A stretch of 64,000 nucleotides of DNA. It comes from Mycolicibacterium phlei. Lineage in GTDB: Bacteria; Actinomycetota; Actinomycetes; Mycobacteriales; Mycobacteriaceae. The stretch lies in assembly GCF_001583415.1 (NCBI RefSeq), contig NZ_CP014475.1:2976001-3040000 (forward strand), in the 5' to 3' direction. Under the pieces are notes generated by a model. The model had not been told where the DNA came from. It did no database searches and saw only the letters and a list, made by a program, of their open reading frames with translations. A program made the translations under genes and the position numbers. This document shows positions 12,170-22,329 of this stretch, piece after piece. The first letter of the stretch is position 1; each line of letters starts with the position of its first letter.

Positions 12170-13995
12170 CACGATCCGCCTCCTCCTCCGCCGCCTCCAC
12201 CGCCGCCGCCGCCGCTGAAGCCGCCACCGCCTCCGCTGGAGCCGCCGCTGCTGCTGGAGGCGGCCTGTGCGGCGGTGTAGGCGCCGATCGACGACGACAA
12301 CGCCGACTCGAAGCTGTCGAAACTCGCGGCGGTGGCCGAGAACCCGGAGTAACCGTGAGTGGTCGACGACATCGGTTGGTACCAGTCCGGTTGCGGCGCC
12401 GTCGTTCCCGTCGTCGCCTCGTACTTCTTGGCCCACAGCGCGGCGGCGCCGGCGGCCACGGCGAACGGCACGTACGCCGAGTACAGGTCCTTGCGCGCAC
12501 CGAAGTCGAACCGCGCCTCCGCGGAGTTGGTGGTCAGCACACGATGGAAACCGCCTGCGCGCGACCACAATTCACGACCCTTGGCGGTGCGGCGGGTACC
12601 GACGCCCGGGTTCCAGGAGCCCAGCGAGAGCAGGAAGAAGGCCGCGAACGGCAGCGCCCACATCGTCGTCGGGAAGAACCAGGTGAACACACCGCACAGC
12701 GTCAGCAGGAACGCGATGACGTTGGCGACACGCAGCCACAGCTCCCTGTGATGCTTGACGAGCAGCTTCTCGTCGAAGGCCCACCGCTCGACGGCCTTGG
12801 TCATGTCGGTCTTGGCCTTGTTGAGCCGCTCCCCCGACTTCTCCGTGGCCTGGGCGATGAACTCGGCGCCGGGGCTGTTCACCCTCAGCGCCGACCCGAC
12901 GGCGGCGCTGACCCGGTCGACGTCGACCCATGCGGCGCGCTCGGCGACGCCGCGGATGCGCCAGGTCTTGTCGCTGAGCTGTTTGAGCTCGACCAGCCCG
13001 CGCTCGGCGAGATAGAACAGCGTCGCGGTCAACCCGTTCTTGGGCACCGCCTCGGTGCGGATGTACTCGGTCTGCACCGGGCCCAGCCCCTCCGGCGGCG
13101 CGTACTGCAACGGGAAACCCGGCGAGGGTTCGACGGTGGTGCGGTACCACAGCAGCGCGCCCAGACCGGCGAGCACCGTCAGGCCCGCCATCCACAGCAC
13201 CCCGGTGGTCGACTGGCCGAGGACCCGGTCCCACTTGTGGTTCCACGGCAGCTCGGTGCGCGGCGGGACCGGCACGTCGGTGCCTGCGCGCAGCGTGACC
13301 GGGGTGCGCGCCGCCAGGTCTCTGGCCGTCAACCGCACCCGGTTGTCGGTGACGTCGAGCTCGCGGCAGGCGCGTCCGGTGCCCCAGCCGACCGTGCACT
13401 GCGCGCCGGTGACCTCACCGGGCAGGGCGACGGTGACGTCGACGTTCTCGATGCGGTTGTTCCACGCCGGTGCGATGACGTTCCAGTAGAACACCGAGTC
13501 CGCCGCATCGGGATCGCCGACGGAGGTGACGAATTGTTTGTCGGCGCCGACTGTTTGGGGGTCGAGGACACCGTCGATGACGTAACGGATCTCGAAGACG
13601 TGCCTGCCGTAGGACAGGTATTTGTCGGGGTCACCGATCTTGGCGACCCGGAACCGTGTGCCGTCCTCCCACAGCATCTGGTAGGGCACCGTGAGCCCGT
13701 CGAGCAGGATCGACGTGATGCGCGGGGGCTGGCGGACGTGCGGATTGTTGGGGTTGGCGACGTCCCAGTACCGGAAGATTCCGTGGCGCCCCGAGGGGAA
13801 CTCGGCGGTGATCCGTTCGACGGCGTCCAGGCGGCCCCTGTCGCTGACGATGAAATCGGCGTCGAAGTCGGTGATGACGACGGGGTCGCTGATCTCGGTG
13901 GGCTCTGAACTGCTCTCGCCCGTGAACACCAGGGGCCAGAGCACGCCGAACGCCAGGAACGCCAGCGTGATCAACCACGCCAAGGTCCGACGCAT
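12166..13995 (-). CDS. DUF2207 membrane protein with glycine-rich tail
   Basis: A 609-residue membrane protein of the DUF2207 family. An N-terminal signal/anchor (about 5-25) leads to a large extracytoplasmic beta-rich domain (ITDFDADFIVSDRGRLDAVERI, then RHGIFRYWDV). A membrane helix near 265-285 and a pair near 415-455 follow. The tail is low complexity: SSSSGG, then runs of glycine ending GGSW. The poly-glycine tail is a normal feature of this family. It overlaps lemA by four bases and follows priA closely, so all three are likely co-transcribed. Function is unknown. Confidence 0.9.
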   Translation of the reverse strand: MRRTLAWLITLAFLAFGVLWPLVFTGESSSEPTEISDPVVITDFDADFIVSDRGRLDAVERITAEFPSGRHGIFRYWDVANPNNPHVRQPPRITSILLDGLTVPYQMLWEDGTRFRVAKIGDPDKYLSYGRHVFEIRYVIDGVLDPQTVGADKQFVTSVGDPDAADSVFYWNVIAPAWNNRIENVDVTVALPGEVTGAQCTVGWGTGRACRELDVTDNRVRLTARDLAARTPVTLRAGTDVPVPPRTELPWNHKWDRVLGQSTTGVLWMAGLTVLAGLGALLWYRTTVEPSPGFPLQYAPPEGLGPVQTEYIRTEAVPKNGLTATLFYLAERGLVELKQLSDKTWRIRGVAERAAWVDVDRVSAAVGSALRVNSPGAEFIAQATEKSGERLNKAKTDMTKAVERWAFDEKLLVKHHRELWLRVANVIAFLLTLCGVFTWFFPTTMWALPFAAFFLLSLGSWNPGVGTRRTAKGRELWSRAGGFHRVLTTNSAEARFDFGARKDLYSAYVPFAVAAGAAALWAKKYEATTGTTAPQPDWYQPMSSTTHGYSGFSATAASFDSFESALSSSIGAYTAAQAASSSSGGSSGGGGGFSGGGGGGGGGGGGGSW

Positions 13996-14000
13996 GGGGC

Positions 14001-16001
14001 CTACCCTATGTGCAGTGGGTCGATTTGGATGCGAACCGCGGCTACATCATGCCGTGCGCTGAGCACCGCTGTCGCCTTACGCAGCGCCGACGCCAGCTCC
14101 AGGCCCGCGCTGCGCGGCACCCGCACCAGCATCCGGATCACCGGCGTCTCGGGCGGCAAGCCCGGTGGGCGGCGGGCACCAACGGGCAGGTCGACGGGTC
14201 CGAGCGTGACGGCGGAGTCCGGCAGCCCGGCGGTGTCCAGCAGCGCGTGCACGGCCTCGGAGGTGCCGTCGATGGCGGCCATGTGCGACGCGGGCGGCAG
14301 GCCGACCTCGCTGCGGGCGTCCAGCTCGGCCTCCGCGTGCCCGACCGGGTCCCAGCGGATCAGGCTCTGCACGGTCGGGATCGTCGAGTCGGCGACCACC
14401 GCCACCACGCCGCCGTCGCCGCGGTTGCGCACCAGCGCGCTGGCGGCCATCCAGCGCCGCAGGGTGTCCTCGGCGGCCCGTAAGTCCTGGCGGCCCAACA
14501 GCGCCCAGCTGTCGAGCAGCAGCGCCGCGCCGTAGCCGCCGTCGGCGACCGGTTCGGCGCCCGGGGTGGCGACGACGAGCGCGGGCTGGGCGGGCACCCT
14601 GGCGACGATCGCGTCGCCACCGGAGGTGACGACCGTCGTACCCGCGAACGCGCGGCCCAGTTCCTCGGCGGTGCGCCGGGCCCCCACCACCACCGCCCGC
14701 ACCGCGTCGGAACCGCAACGCGCACACCGCAGGGCGAGATCTTGGCGGCCGCACCAGCGGCAGACCGCGCCGGGCGCGTCGCGTTCGGGCAGCGACAGCG
14801 GACCGGTGCAGTGCCGGCACCGGGCCACGGTGCGGCAGCGGGCGCACGCCAGGGCGGGCACGTAGCCGCGGCGCGGCACCTGCACCAGCACCGGTGCCCC
14901 GGCGGCCAGCGCCTTGCGGGCGGCCTGCAGCGCCATCGAGGGCAGCCGCGCCGTGCGGGCGGCCGGGTCGCGCTCCTGCTCGAAGCCGCTGTCGTCGAGG
15001 GCGACGACGCGTGGTGAGGCGGCACGCACGGTCGGCCGCAGCGCCACCAGGTCGTGCGCCCAACCGCTGCGCACCAGCGCCTGCGCCTCGGCGGTGCGGG
15101 CGAACCCGCCGATCAGTGCGGCACACCGCAGTTGGTGCGCGCGCAGCATCGCCACCTCGCGGGCGTGCGGGTACGGGGCGCGCGGTTCGGACAGCGTGTC
15201 GTCGCCGTCGTCCCACACCATCACCAGGCCGAGATCGGCGACGGGCGCGAAAACCGCGCTGCGCGTACCGATGACGACGCGGGTGTCGCCGCGCAGCACC
15301 GACAGCCACCGGCGGTAGCGCTGCGCCGGGCCCAGGCCGGCCGACAGTGCCGCCACCCGCGTCTCGTCGACCAGCTTCACGGTTGCGGCGTGCACGGCGT
15401 CGATGTCGCGCTGGTCGGGCACGATCACCAGCACCCCGCGCCCGGCGCGCACGGCCGTCGCCGCGGCGTCGGCGAGCCGCTCCGGCCACGACTCCCCCGG
15501 CAGCGCCTGCCAGACGGCGCGGGCCGCGCGGCCGTCGGCGAGCGCGGCCAGGAACTGCTCACCGCGGTTGTAGGCGGTCCACGGGGCGCCGTCGACGGGG
15601 CCGACCTCGACCGGCGGCAGCGGCTCGGCGGTCTGCTTCTCGACGCGGGCGTGGCGGGGCGGGATCGCCAGCCGCAGCACGTCGGCGCGGGTGCCGGCGT
15701 AGCGGGCGGCCACCGCGTCGGCGAGGCGGCGGATCTCCGGGGTGAGCACCGGTTCCGGTGAGATCACCCGGTCCAGCCAGCCGAGCTTGCCGGTGTGGTC
15801 GGTGTCGGAGCGGCGCTCCAGCACGAAGGCGTCGACCAGCCGGCCGTGGAACCGCACCCGCACCCGCACCCCTGGTTGCGCGTCGTCGGACTGCTCGGTG
15901 GAGACCAGGTAGTCGAACTCGCGGTCCAGATGCGGCACCGTCAGCAAGGGCAGCACACGCGCGATCGGTTCGTGCTCGGCCTGCGTTCGGATCGCGGCCA
16001 C
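14001..16001 (-). CDS. priA: primosomal protein N' (PriA), ATPase-degenerate
   Basis: PriA recognises stalled forks and reloads the replicative helicase. This 666-residue actinobacterial form has the N-terminal 3'-end-binding domain (ARVLPLLTVPHLDREFDY) and the two-zinc Cys cluster ACARCRTVARCRHC with CRWCG and CARCG further on. The Walker A loop is gone: where other PriA proteins have GSGKT there is ALPGESWPERL. The DEEH box is WDDGDDTL. It should therefore not be a motor helicase, as known for actinobacteria. The start is GTG 16001, directly abutting the TAA of the YhhN-like gene. Confidence 0.93.
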   Translation of the reverse strand: MAAIRTQAEHEPIARVLPLLTVPHLDREFDYLVSTEQSDDAQPGVRVRVRFHGRLVDAFVLERRSDTDHTGKLGWLDRVISPEPVLTPEIRRLADAVAARYAGTRADVLRLAIPPRHARVEKQTAEPLPPVEVGPVDGAPWTAYNRGEQFLAALADGRAARAVWQALPGESWPERLADAAATAVRAGRGVLVIVPDQRDIDAVHAATVKLVDETRVAALSAGLGPAQRYRRWLSVLRGDTRVVIGTRSAVFAPVADLGLVMVWDDGDDTLSEPRAPYPHAREVAMLRAHQLRCAALIGGFARTAEAQALVRSGWAHDLVALRPTVRAASPRVVALDDSGFEQERDPAARTARLPSMALQAARKALAAGAPVLVQVPRRGYVPALACARCRTVARCRHCTGPLSLPERDAPGAVCRWCGRQDLALRCARCGSDAVRAVVVGARRTAEELGRAFAGTTVVTSGGDAIVARVPAQPALVVATPGAEPVADGGYGAALLLDSWALLGRQDLRAAEDTLRRWMAASALVRNRGDGGVVAVVADSTIPTVQSLIRWDPVGHAEAELDARSEVGLPPASHMAAIDGTSEAVHALLDTAGLPDSAVTLGPVDLPVGARRPPGLPPETPVIRMLVRVPRSAGLELASALRKATAVLSARHDVAAVRIQIDPLHIG

Positions 16002-16712
16002 TTAGTCCGTCCGGCCTTCCGACCGGCCGAAGAAGAAGCCGGCGCTGATGAGCAGCAGCGACGACGCGTACACCCACCAGATCGGTACGGCCAGCGCCTC
16101 GCTGCCCAGGACGAACTTGTTGATGCCGATCATCGCGTCCGACACCGCGAACGCCACCCCGCCCAACGCGGTCCACGGCGTCGGCAGCCGGGCCAGCAGC
16201 GCGCAGCAGACCATGGCGCCGAGCACGGTGATGTACGCCGTCACCGGCACGGCCATGCCCTGTTCGAGCAGCCGCGGCCAGAACCACGTCAGCAGCGCCA
16301 GGCAGGCCGCCACGGTGACCGCGACGGCGATCAGGCGGGGTGTGGAGCGGCCGACCAGCGGCACCAGCGCGGTCAGGAAACACAGGTGCGCGACCAGGAA
16401 CGCGCCCAGCCCGAGCACGAACGACGGCTCCCACCACGGCAGCGCGAGCAGGAAGTCGCCGGCGGCGGAGAACAGCAGCGCCGCGACCAGCCAGCGGCGC
16501 TCCCGCGCGATCGGGTGGAACAGCGCGGCGACGGCCAGCAGCACCGCCGCGGTGGCCTTGACCGCGGGCTGCAGGACGAACTGACCGGTCAGGTCCGCGC
16601 CCGCGGGCAGGCGCAGCGCGGTGATGAGCAGGAAGACGCCGTAGCCGGCGGCGACCACCGCGGCGGCGACCCACAGCAGCTTGGTGCGCGGGTGCACGTA
16701 CGGTGAGCTCAT
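16002..16712 (-). CDS. YhhN-family (lysoplasmalogenase-like) membrane protein
   Basis: A 236-residue polytopic protein with about eight hydrophobic helices. The YhhN/TMEM86 pattern is visible in [20 protein letters not shown] and [14 protein letters not shown], with a third block [15 protein letters not shown]. Family members include lysoplasmalogenases that cleave vinyl-ether lipids, but the activity here is unproven. The start is ATG 16712 ([14 protein letters not shown]), and an ATG 12 codons upstream is possible. The chosen ATG forms a CATG with the start codon of the divergent esterase, so the two genes share start-codon bases. Its stop abuts the priA start. Confidence 0.82.
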   Translation of the reverse strand: MSSPYVHPRTKLLWVAAAVVAAGYGVFLLITALRLPAGADLTGQFVLQPAVKATAAVLLAVAALFHPIARERRWLVAALLFSAAGDFLLALPWWEPSFVLGLGAFLVAHLCFLTALVPLVGRSTPRLIAVAVTVAACLALLTWFWPRLLEQGMAVPVTAYITVLGAMVCCALLARLPTPWTALGGVAFAVSDAMIGINKFVLGSEALAVPIWWVYASSLLLISAGFFFGRSEGRTD

Positions 16713-17658
16713 GTCCGTCGCTGAGGAGAAACCGGCCCTCGATGCCATGCTGCAGAAGGTACTGGAGGCCGTCCCGTTTCAGTTAACAACCGAGGGCGGC
16801 CCGGAGGCGGCGCGCAGGCGGTTCGCCGAGTTGCCGCGGGTGCCGGTGCATCCGGAGGTGCGCAGCGAGGACCGCACCATCGACGGGCCCGGCGGGCCGC
16901 TGCCGCTGCGGGTGTACCGGCGGGCGGCCGATGCCGGGGCGGTGCTGCCGCTGGTGATCTACATCCACGGCGGCGGCTGGTCGGTCGGCGACCTGGACTC
17001 CTACGACGGGGTCGCGCGCAGGCACGCGGTGGGGGCCGACGCGGTGGTGGTGTCGCTGAGCTACCGGCTGGCGCCCGAGCATCCGTTCCCCGCGGCGGTG
17101 GACGACGTGTGGGCGGCCACGCAGTGGGTCGCCGAGCATGCCGCCGAACTGGGTGCCGACCCGGCGCGCATAGCGGTGGCCGGGGACTCGGCGGGCGGCA
17201 ACCTGGCGGCGGTGGTGGCGCAGCTGGCCCGCGACGCGGGTGCTCCGGCGCTGCGGTTCCAGCTGCTGTGGTACCCGACGACGACGTTCGACCTGTCGCT
17301 GCCGTCGTTCACCGAGAACGCCGACGCGCCGATCCTGAGCACCAAGGCCGCCAGCGGCTATTCGCGTTGGTACATCGGCGATCTCGACATGAAGAACCCG
17401 CCGGCGACGCTGATCCCGGCGCGGGCGGCCGACCTGTCCGGCCTACCGCCGGCCTACATCGCGGTGGCCGGCCACGATCCGCTTCGCGACGACGGGATCC
17501 GCTACGCCGAACTGCTGTCGGCGGCCGGTGTGCCCGCCGAGGTGCATGTCGCCGAGGCGCTGGTGCACGCGTTCCTGGAGTTCGCCGGCGCCGTCCCGGC
17601 CGCGGCCGAGGCGACCGACCGCGGCCTGCGCGCGCTGCGCGCCGCGCTCGAGAGCTAG
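16711..17658 (+). CDS. alpha/beta hydrolase, LipH/LipI-type esterase
   Basis: A 315-residue carboxylesterase of the hormone-sensitive-lipase family, similar to mycobacterial LipI and LipH. The oxyanion motif is HGGGW at 86-90. The nucleophile is Ser160 in GDSAGGN, and the triad is completed by Asp256 (GHDPLRDDG) and His286 (LVHAFLEF). ATG 16711 ([14 protein letters not shown]) aligns with the LipI N-terminus, and an internal ATG at 16747 is the alternative. With the chosen start there is no room for a leader on either divergent transcript unless the promoters lie inside the opposite genes. Its stop is 13 bases before palindromic repeat copy A. Confidence 0.9.
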   Translation: MSVAEEKPALDAMLQKVLEAVPFQLTTEGGPEAARRRFAELPRVPVHPEVRSEDRTIDGPGGPLPLRVYRRAADAGAVLPLVIYIHGGGWSVGDLDSYDGVARRHAVGADAVVVSLSYRLAPEHPFPAAVDDVWAATQWVAEHAAELGADPARIAVAGDSAGGNLAAVVAQLARDAGAPALRFQLLWYPTTTFDLSLPSFTENADAPILSTKAASGYSRWYIGDLDMKNPPATLIPARAADLSGLPPAYIAVAGHDPLRDDGIRYAELLSAAGVPAEVHVAEALVHAFLEFAGAVPAAAEATDRGLRALRAALES

Positions 17659-17671
17659 ATCCCTTCAGCCG

Positions 17672-17729
17672 CGAGCAGACACAGAATCGCGTGAATTCCC
17701 GGTGATGCGTGCGATTCTGTGTCTGCTCG
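17672..17729. repeat. palindromic repeat copy A (DUF559-flanking)
   Basis: A perfect 19-bp inverted repeat, CGAGCAGACACAGAATCGC (17672-17690) and its complement (17711-17729), around a 20-base centre. A near-identical copy in the same orientation starts 1,026 bp downstream at 18698. Copy A lies between the esterase stop and the DUF559 gene. The first GTG of the DUF559 frame (17719) falls inside its right arm. It could fold as a strong hairpin, but no T-tract follows, so a classical terminator is not supported. Confidence 0.9.
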
Positions 17730-17820
17730 GCGGCCAGGAGTTGTCCCCAACGGGTGGTTCATCCACAGATCGCGCCGGCGGGCTTACGCGTGGGGCCGCG
17801 TGTCGGCCACCGTGCGAGGG

Positions 17821-18720
17821 GTGAACACCGAAGCCGTTGCCCTGATGACCGCCGCGGGCGGATTTGCGACGACCGCGCAGCTGCTCACCGTCATGACCCG
17901 TCAGGAACTCGACGTCCAGGTGCGCAAAGGTGCACTGCTGCGGATCTGGTACGGCGTGTACGCCCTGACCGAACCCGACCTCCTCGGCCGGCTGGCGGCG
18001 CTCGACCTGTTCATGGGCCAGCCGGCCGTGGCCTGCATGGGTACGGCCGCGCGACTGTACGACTTCGACACGGAGAACACCTGCGCCGTACACGTCCTCG
18101 ATCCGGGGGTTCGGATGCGCCCCACCGTCGGGTTAATGGTGCATCAACGCACGGGCGCTCCACTGCAACGGATTTCAGGACGACTCGCAACCGCCCCGGC
18201 GTGGACGGCCATCGAGGTGGCGCGGCAGCTGAGCAGGCCGCGAGCGCTCGCCACGCTCGACGCCGCGCTGCACTCCGGCCGCTGCACCCCCGCAGACCTG
18301 GCGGCGGCGGTCGCCGCGCAGCGCGGTCGCCGGGGCATCGTCGCGGTCCGGGATCTGTTGCCCTACGCCGACGGCCGCGCGGAGTCCGCGATGGAGAGCG
18401 AGGCCCGGCTCGTGATGATCGACTACGGACTGCCGCGGCCCGAGCTGCAGTACGAGATTCACGGCCGCAACGGCGAGGTGTGGCGGGTGGACTTCGCCTG
18501 GCCGGATGAGCGGGTGGCGGCCGAGTACGAGAGCGTGGTCTGGCACGCGGGCCGGGCCGAGCTGATCGGCGATCGCAAGCGCTATGCAGGGGTGCAGGAC
18601 ACCGGCTGGACGATGGTGCCGATCGTCGTCGACGACGTGCGTCGCTACCCGCGACAGTTCGCCGAACGCCTCGAGCGCCACCTCACCCGAAACGCCGCGA
18701 GCAGACACAGAATCGCGTGA
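17821..18720 (+). CDS. AbiEi-type antitoxin / DUF559 (Vsr-like nuclease) protein
   Basis: A 299-residue two-domain protein. The N-terminal 80 residues (MNTEAVALMTAAGGFATTAQL, then GALLRIWYGVYAL) look like the AbiEi_4 winged helix. The C-terminal 110 residues look like DUF559, a PD-(D/E)xK Vsr-like fold: ESEARLVMIDYGLPRPELQ, then VWRVDFAWPDERVAAEYE, then GDRKRYAGVQDTGW. The likely acidic residues are the Asp in VDFAW and the Glu in AAEYE. GTG 17821 is chosen for the fit to the AbiEi start; in-frame GTGs at 17812, 17800 and 17719 are alternatives. The stop codon lies inside palindrome copy B. No AbiEii-type toxin gene is adjacent, so an orphan role is likely. Function is not established. Confidence 0.82.
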   Translation: MNTEAVALMTAAGGFATTAQLLTVMTRQELDVQVRKGALLRIWYGVYALTEPDLLGRLAALDLFMGQPAVACMGTAARLYDFDTENTCAVHVLDPGVRMRPTVGLMVHQRTGAPLQRISGRLATAPAWTAIEVARQLSRPRALATLDAALHSGRCTPADLAAAVAAQRGRRGIVAVRDLLPYADGRAESAMESEARLVMIDYGLPRPELQYEIHGRNGEVWRVDFAWPDERVAAEYESVVWHAGRAELIGDRKRYAGVQDTGWTMVPIVVDDVRRYPRQFAERLERHLTRNAASRHRIA

Positions 18721-18757
18721 TTCACCGCTGATGCGTGCGATTCTGTGTCTGCTCGCG
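18696..18757. repeat. palindromic repeat copy B (DUF559-flanking)
   Basis: A direct copy of the palindrome at 17672. The arms extend to 21 bp here (18696-18716 and 18737-18757) around a 20-base centre that differs from copy A at a few positions only. It contains the TGA stop of the DUF559 gene (18718-18720) and sits between the convergent DUF559 and metK genes. An A-rich run (gaaaaagaac) follows. It may serve as a bidirectional terminator hairpin or be the end of a mobile unit. Confidence 0.9.
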
Positions 18758-18765
18758 AAAAAGAA

Positions 18766-19974
<1,209 letters not shown>

Positions 19975-20004
19975 AGCGCGATCCTCCAAAAGTTAGTTCA
20001 TCAA

Positions 20005-20031
20005 ATTGTATGAGTGCCCTGTAGCACCCAA
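20005..20031 (-). promoter_or_regulatory. candidate metK promoter
   Basis: On the minus strand TACAAT (20010-20005) is a near-consensus mycobacterial SigA -10 box. TTGGGT (20031-20026) lies 15 bases upstream as a possible -35. The predicted start of transcription, about 20 bases before the Shine-Dalgarno sequence, fits a short leader. No SAM riboswitch is evident in so short a leader. Confidence 0.5.
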
Positions 20032-20085
20032 GCGTGCGCTCCGGTCGCACGCAAGATTTACGCGCAACCGAATCTGTGATGGGGG

Positions 20086-21333
20086 TTACCCGCCGCTCTG
20101 CAGGAAGGCCTCGATCGCGTCCACGATACGGCTGGCCATCAGTGTCTTCGAACCGTGCTCCAACGCGGACTCCGCGCCGTCGGCCGCCAGCAGCCAGCCG
20201 TCGTTGTGGTCCACCTCGAACGCACGGCCCTCCCCCACCGCATTGACGACTAGCAAATCACATCCCTTGCGCTTCAGCTTGGCGCGGGCGTGGTGCAGGA
20301 CGTCGCCGTTGGCGTCGCCGGTCTCGGCGGCGAACCCGACGATCGCGCGCATGTTCGGCAGTTGCCTCTCCGCGCGCGCCCGCACCACCCCGGCCAGCAC
20401 GTCGTCGGTGCGGGTCAACTCGATGACCGGGGCCGCGGCGTCGGGGTCTGCGGATTTCTTGATCTTGCTGGTCTGCACGTGCAGCGGGCGGAAGTCGGCC
20501 ACCGCGGCGGCCATCACCAGCACGTGCGACTCGGGGGCGTGTTTGGAGACCGCGTCCTTGAGCTGGGCGGCCGAGCCGACGCGTTCGACGTGGACGCTGG
20601 CCGGATCGGCGAGTCCCACGGTGTTGCCGGCGATCAGCGTGACCTCGGCGCCGCGCTGGGCCAGCACCCGGGCCAGCGCGTAGCCCTGCTTGCCGGAGCT
20701 GCGGTTGCCGATGAACCGGACCGGGTCGATGGGTTCGCGGGTGCCGCCGGCGGTGACGAGCACCTTGAGCCCGGCCATGTCATAGGGCAGGGCGTCGGGG
20801 CGCTCGAGCAGCAACTGGGCCAGGGTGGCGATCTCTTCGGGCTCGGGCAGGCGGCCGGCGCCGCTGTCGGCGCCGGTCAGGCGGCCGGACGCGGGTTCGA
20901 GCACGACCGCGCCTCGGCGGCGCAGGGTGGCGACGTTGTCCACGGTCGCCGGGTGCAGCCACATCTCGGTGTGCATCGCCGGTGCGAACAGCACCGGACA
21001 TCGCGCGGTGAGCAGCGTGGCGGTCAGCAGGTCGTCGGCGCGGCCGGCGACGGCGCGGGCCATCAGGTCCGCGGTGGCGGGTGCGACGACGACGAGGTCG
21101 GCCTGCTGGCCGAGGCGGACGTGCGGCACCTCGTGCACGTCGTCCCACACCCCGGTGTGCACGGGATTGCCGGAGAGGGCCTCGAAGGTGGCCGCGCCGA
21201 CGAACTTCAGCGCCGACTCGGTCGGGATGACCCGGACGTCATGACCGGCCTCGGTGAGCTGCCGGACCACGGTCGCCGCCTTGTAGGCCGCGATGCCACC
21301 GGCGACGCCGACGATGATCCGCTTGGGCTCCAT
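20086..21333 (-). CDS. coaBC: bifunctional PPC decarboxylase / PPC synthetase
   Basis: Carries out two consecutive coenzyme A steps: CTP-dependent joining of phosphopantothenate and cysteine (CoaB), then flavin-dependent decarboxylation (CoaC). The 415-residue protein has the CoaC half first, with the catalytic His71 in EVPHVRLG, the flavin motif APATADLMA and the lid PAMHTEMW. The CoaB half begins near residue 185 (LKVLVTAGGTREPIDPVRF) and contains NRSSGKQGYALA and the CTP-site KIKKS. ATG 21333 follows rpoZ by 19 bases, giving the conserved mihF-gmk-rpoZ-coaBC unit. Confidence 0.97.
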   Translation of the reverse strand: MEPKRIIVGVAGGIAAYKAATVVRQLTEAGHDVRVIPTESALKFVGAATFEALSGNPVHTGVWDDVHEVPHVRLGQQADLVVVAPATADLMARAVAGRADDLLTATLLTARCPVLFAPAMHTEMWLHPATVDNVATLRRRGAVVLEPASGRLTGADSGAGRLPEPEEIATLAQLLLERPDALPYDMAGLKVLVTAGGTREPIDPVRFIGNRSSGKQGYALARVLAQRGAEVTLIAGNTVGLADPASVHVERVGSAAQLKDAVSKHAPESHVLVMAAAVADFRPLHVQTSKIKKSADPDAAAPVIELTRTDDVLAGVVRARAERQLPNMRAIVGFAAETGDANGDVLHHARAKLKRKGCDLLVVNAVGEGRAFEVDHNDGWLLAADGAESALEHGSKTLMASRIVDAIEAFLQSGG

Positions 21334-21352
21334 GCGGGCCGCTCCCTGGTTG

Positions 21353-21664
21353 CTACTCGCCCTCGGTGTGCTCGAGCAGGTCCTGGTGGATCTCGCGGAG
21401 CGCGATCGACAGCGGCTTCTCCTGCAGGCCGGGCTCGACGAGCGGGCCGACGTACTCGAGGATGCCGTCGCCGAGCTGGTTGTAGTAGTCGTTGATCTGG
21501 CGGGCGCGCTTGGCGGCGTAGATCACCAGCGCGTACTTGCTCGACACGCGCTCAAGCAACTCGTCGATGGGCGGGTTGGTGATGCCCAGCGGCTCGTCGT
21601 AGACGCCGGCCGCCTTGTCGATCTCGTCGACGGTTCGCTTGGCGTCGGCGTGCTGAGTGGTCAC
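21353..21664 (-). CDS. rpoZ: RNA polymerase omega subunit
   Basis: Omega helps fold and assemble the beta' subunit of RNA polymerase. The 103-residue protein shows the conserved core [35 protein letters not shown] 21664 ([12 protein letters not shown]) has AGGAG eight bases upstream. The longer frame upstream runs through the gmk 3' end and is rejected. It lies between gmk and coaBC on the minus strand, as in other mycobacteria. Confidence 0.96.
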   Translation of the reverse strand: MTTQHADAKRTVDEIDKAAGVYDEPLGITNPPIDELLERVSSKYALVIYAAKRARQINDYYNQLGDGILEYVGPLVEPGLQEKPLSIALREIHQDLLEHTEGE

Positions 21665-21740
21665 GAAGAATTCTCCTGGCGGTTTGGCTGGATGCTCGAT
21701 GGCTGCGGGCCCGTCGGCGCCTGCGTCGGCGCGTGGTCGT

Positions 21741-22316
21741 TCAGTGGGCCACCAGCAAGGATACCAATTCCGCGCAGGCCGACTCCAATTGCCGGTTGAC
21801 AACGACCGTGTCGAAGTCTCCCTGGGCGGCGAGCTCGGCGCGCGCGGTGGCCAGCCGACGCTCGATCACCTCGGGTGTCTCGGTGCCGCGCCCGATCAGG
21901 CGGCTCTCGAGCTCCTCCCAGCTGGGTGGGGCCAGAAATACGGTCAGCGCTTCGGGCATCGCTTTTTTCACCGCCCGCGCACCCGCGAGGTCCACCTCGA
22001 TCAACACGGGTCGCCCGGCGGCGATGGCCTCCCGGACCGGGGCGGCCGGAGTTCCGGAGCGGTGTAGACCGTCGTGGATCTCCGCCCATTCGAGCAGCTC
22101 ACCGGCAGCGATCAGCTGATCGAACCGGTCGGGGGTCACAAACGAGTAGTCGACGCCGTCAACCTCACCGGGGCGCGGGGCCCTGGTGGTGACGGACACG
22201 CTGAAGTACAGGTCGGGAATCCGTTCGCGAAGGCAGCGAACAACGGTGGACTTCCCGACGGCAGAGGGGCCGGACAGCACTACCACCCGACCGGCCCCTC
22301 GGCCGGCGACGCTCAA
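21741..22316 (-). CDS. gmk: guanylate kinase
   Basis: Phosphorylates GMP to GDP. The 191-residue protein has the P-loop GPSAVGKST near the N-terminus, the GMP-binding [17 protein letters not shown] and the conserved [18 protein letters not shown]. The only available upstream start is TTG 22316 ([16 protein letters not shown]), because a stop closes the frame just before it. An internal GTG at RVVVL would be shorter by about ten residues. It follows mihF by 13 bases. Confidence 0.95.
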   Translation of the reverse strand: MSVAGRGAGRVVVLSGPSAVGKSTVVRCLRERIPDLYFSVSVTTRAPRPGEVDGVDYSFVTPDRFDQLIAAGELLEWAEIHDGLHRSGTPAAPVREAIAAGRPVLIEVDLAGARAVKKAMPEALTVFLAPPSWEELESRLIGRGTETPEVIERRLATARAELAAQGDFDTVVVNRQLESACAELVSLLVAH

Positions 22317-22329
22317 CTTTTACGCGCCT

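Noticed and set aside
12181..12270. Repetitive GGC/GCC-like tract suggestive of a simple repeat locus
   Set aside because: It is the glycine-rich tail of the DUF2207 protein, a normal feature of that family.
17709..18509. Alternative frame through the DUF559 gene starting in repeat copy A
   Set aside because: Low-complexity Arg-rich translation; the other frame gives clear AbiEi and DUF559 motifs.
17672..18757. CRISPR-like spacing of repeats
   Set aside because: Only two copies with a complete gene between them, each copy being a palindrome; there are no short unique spacers.
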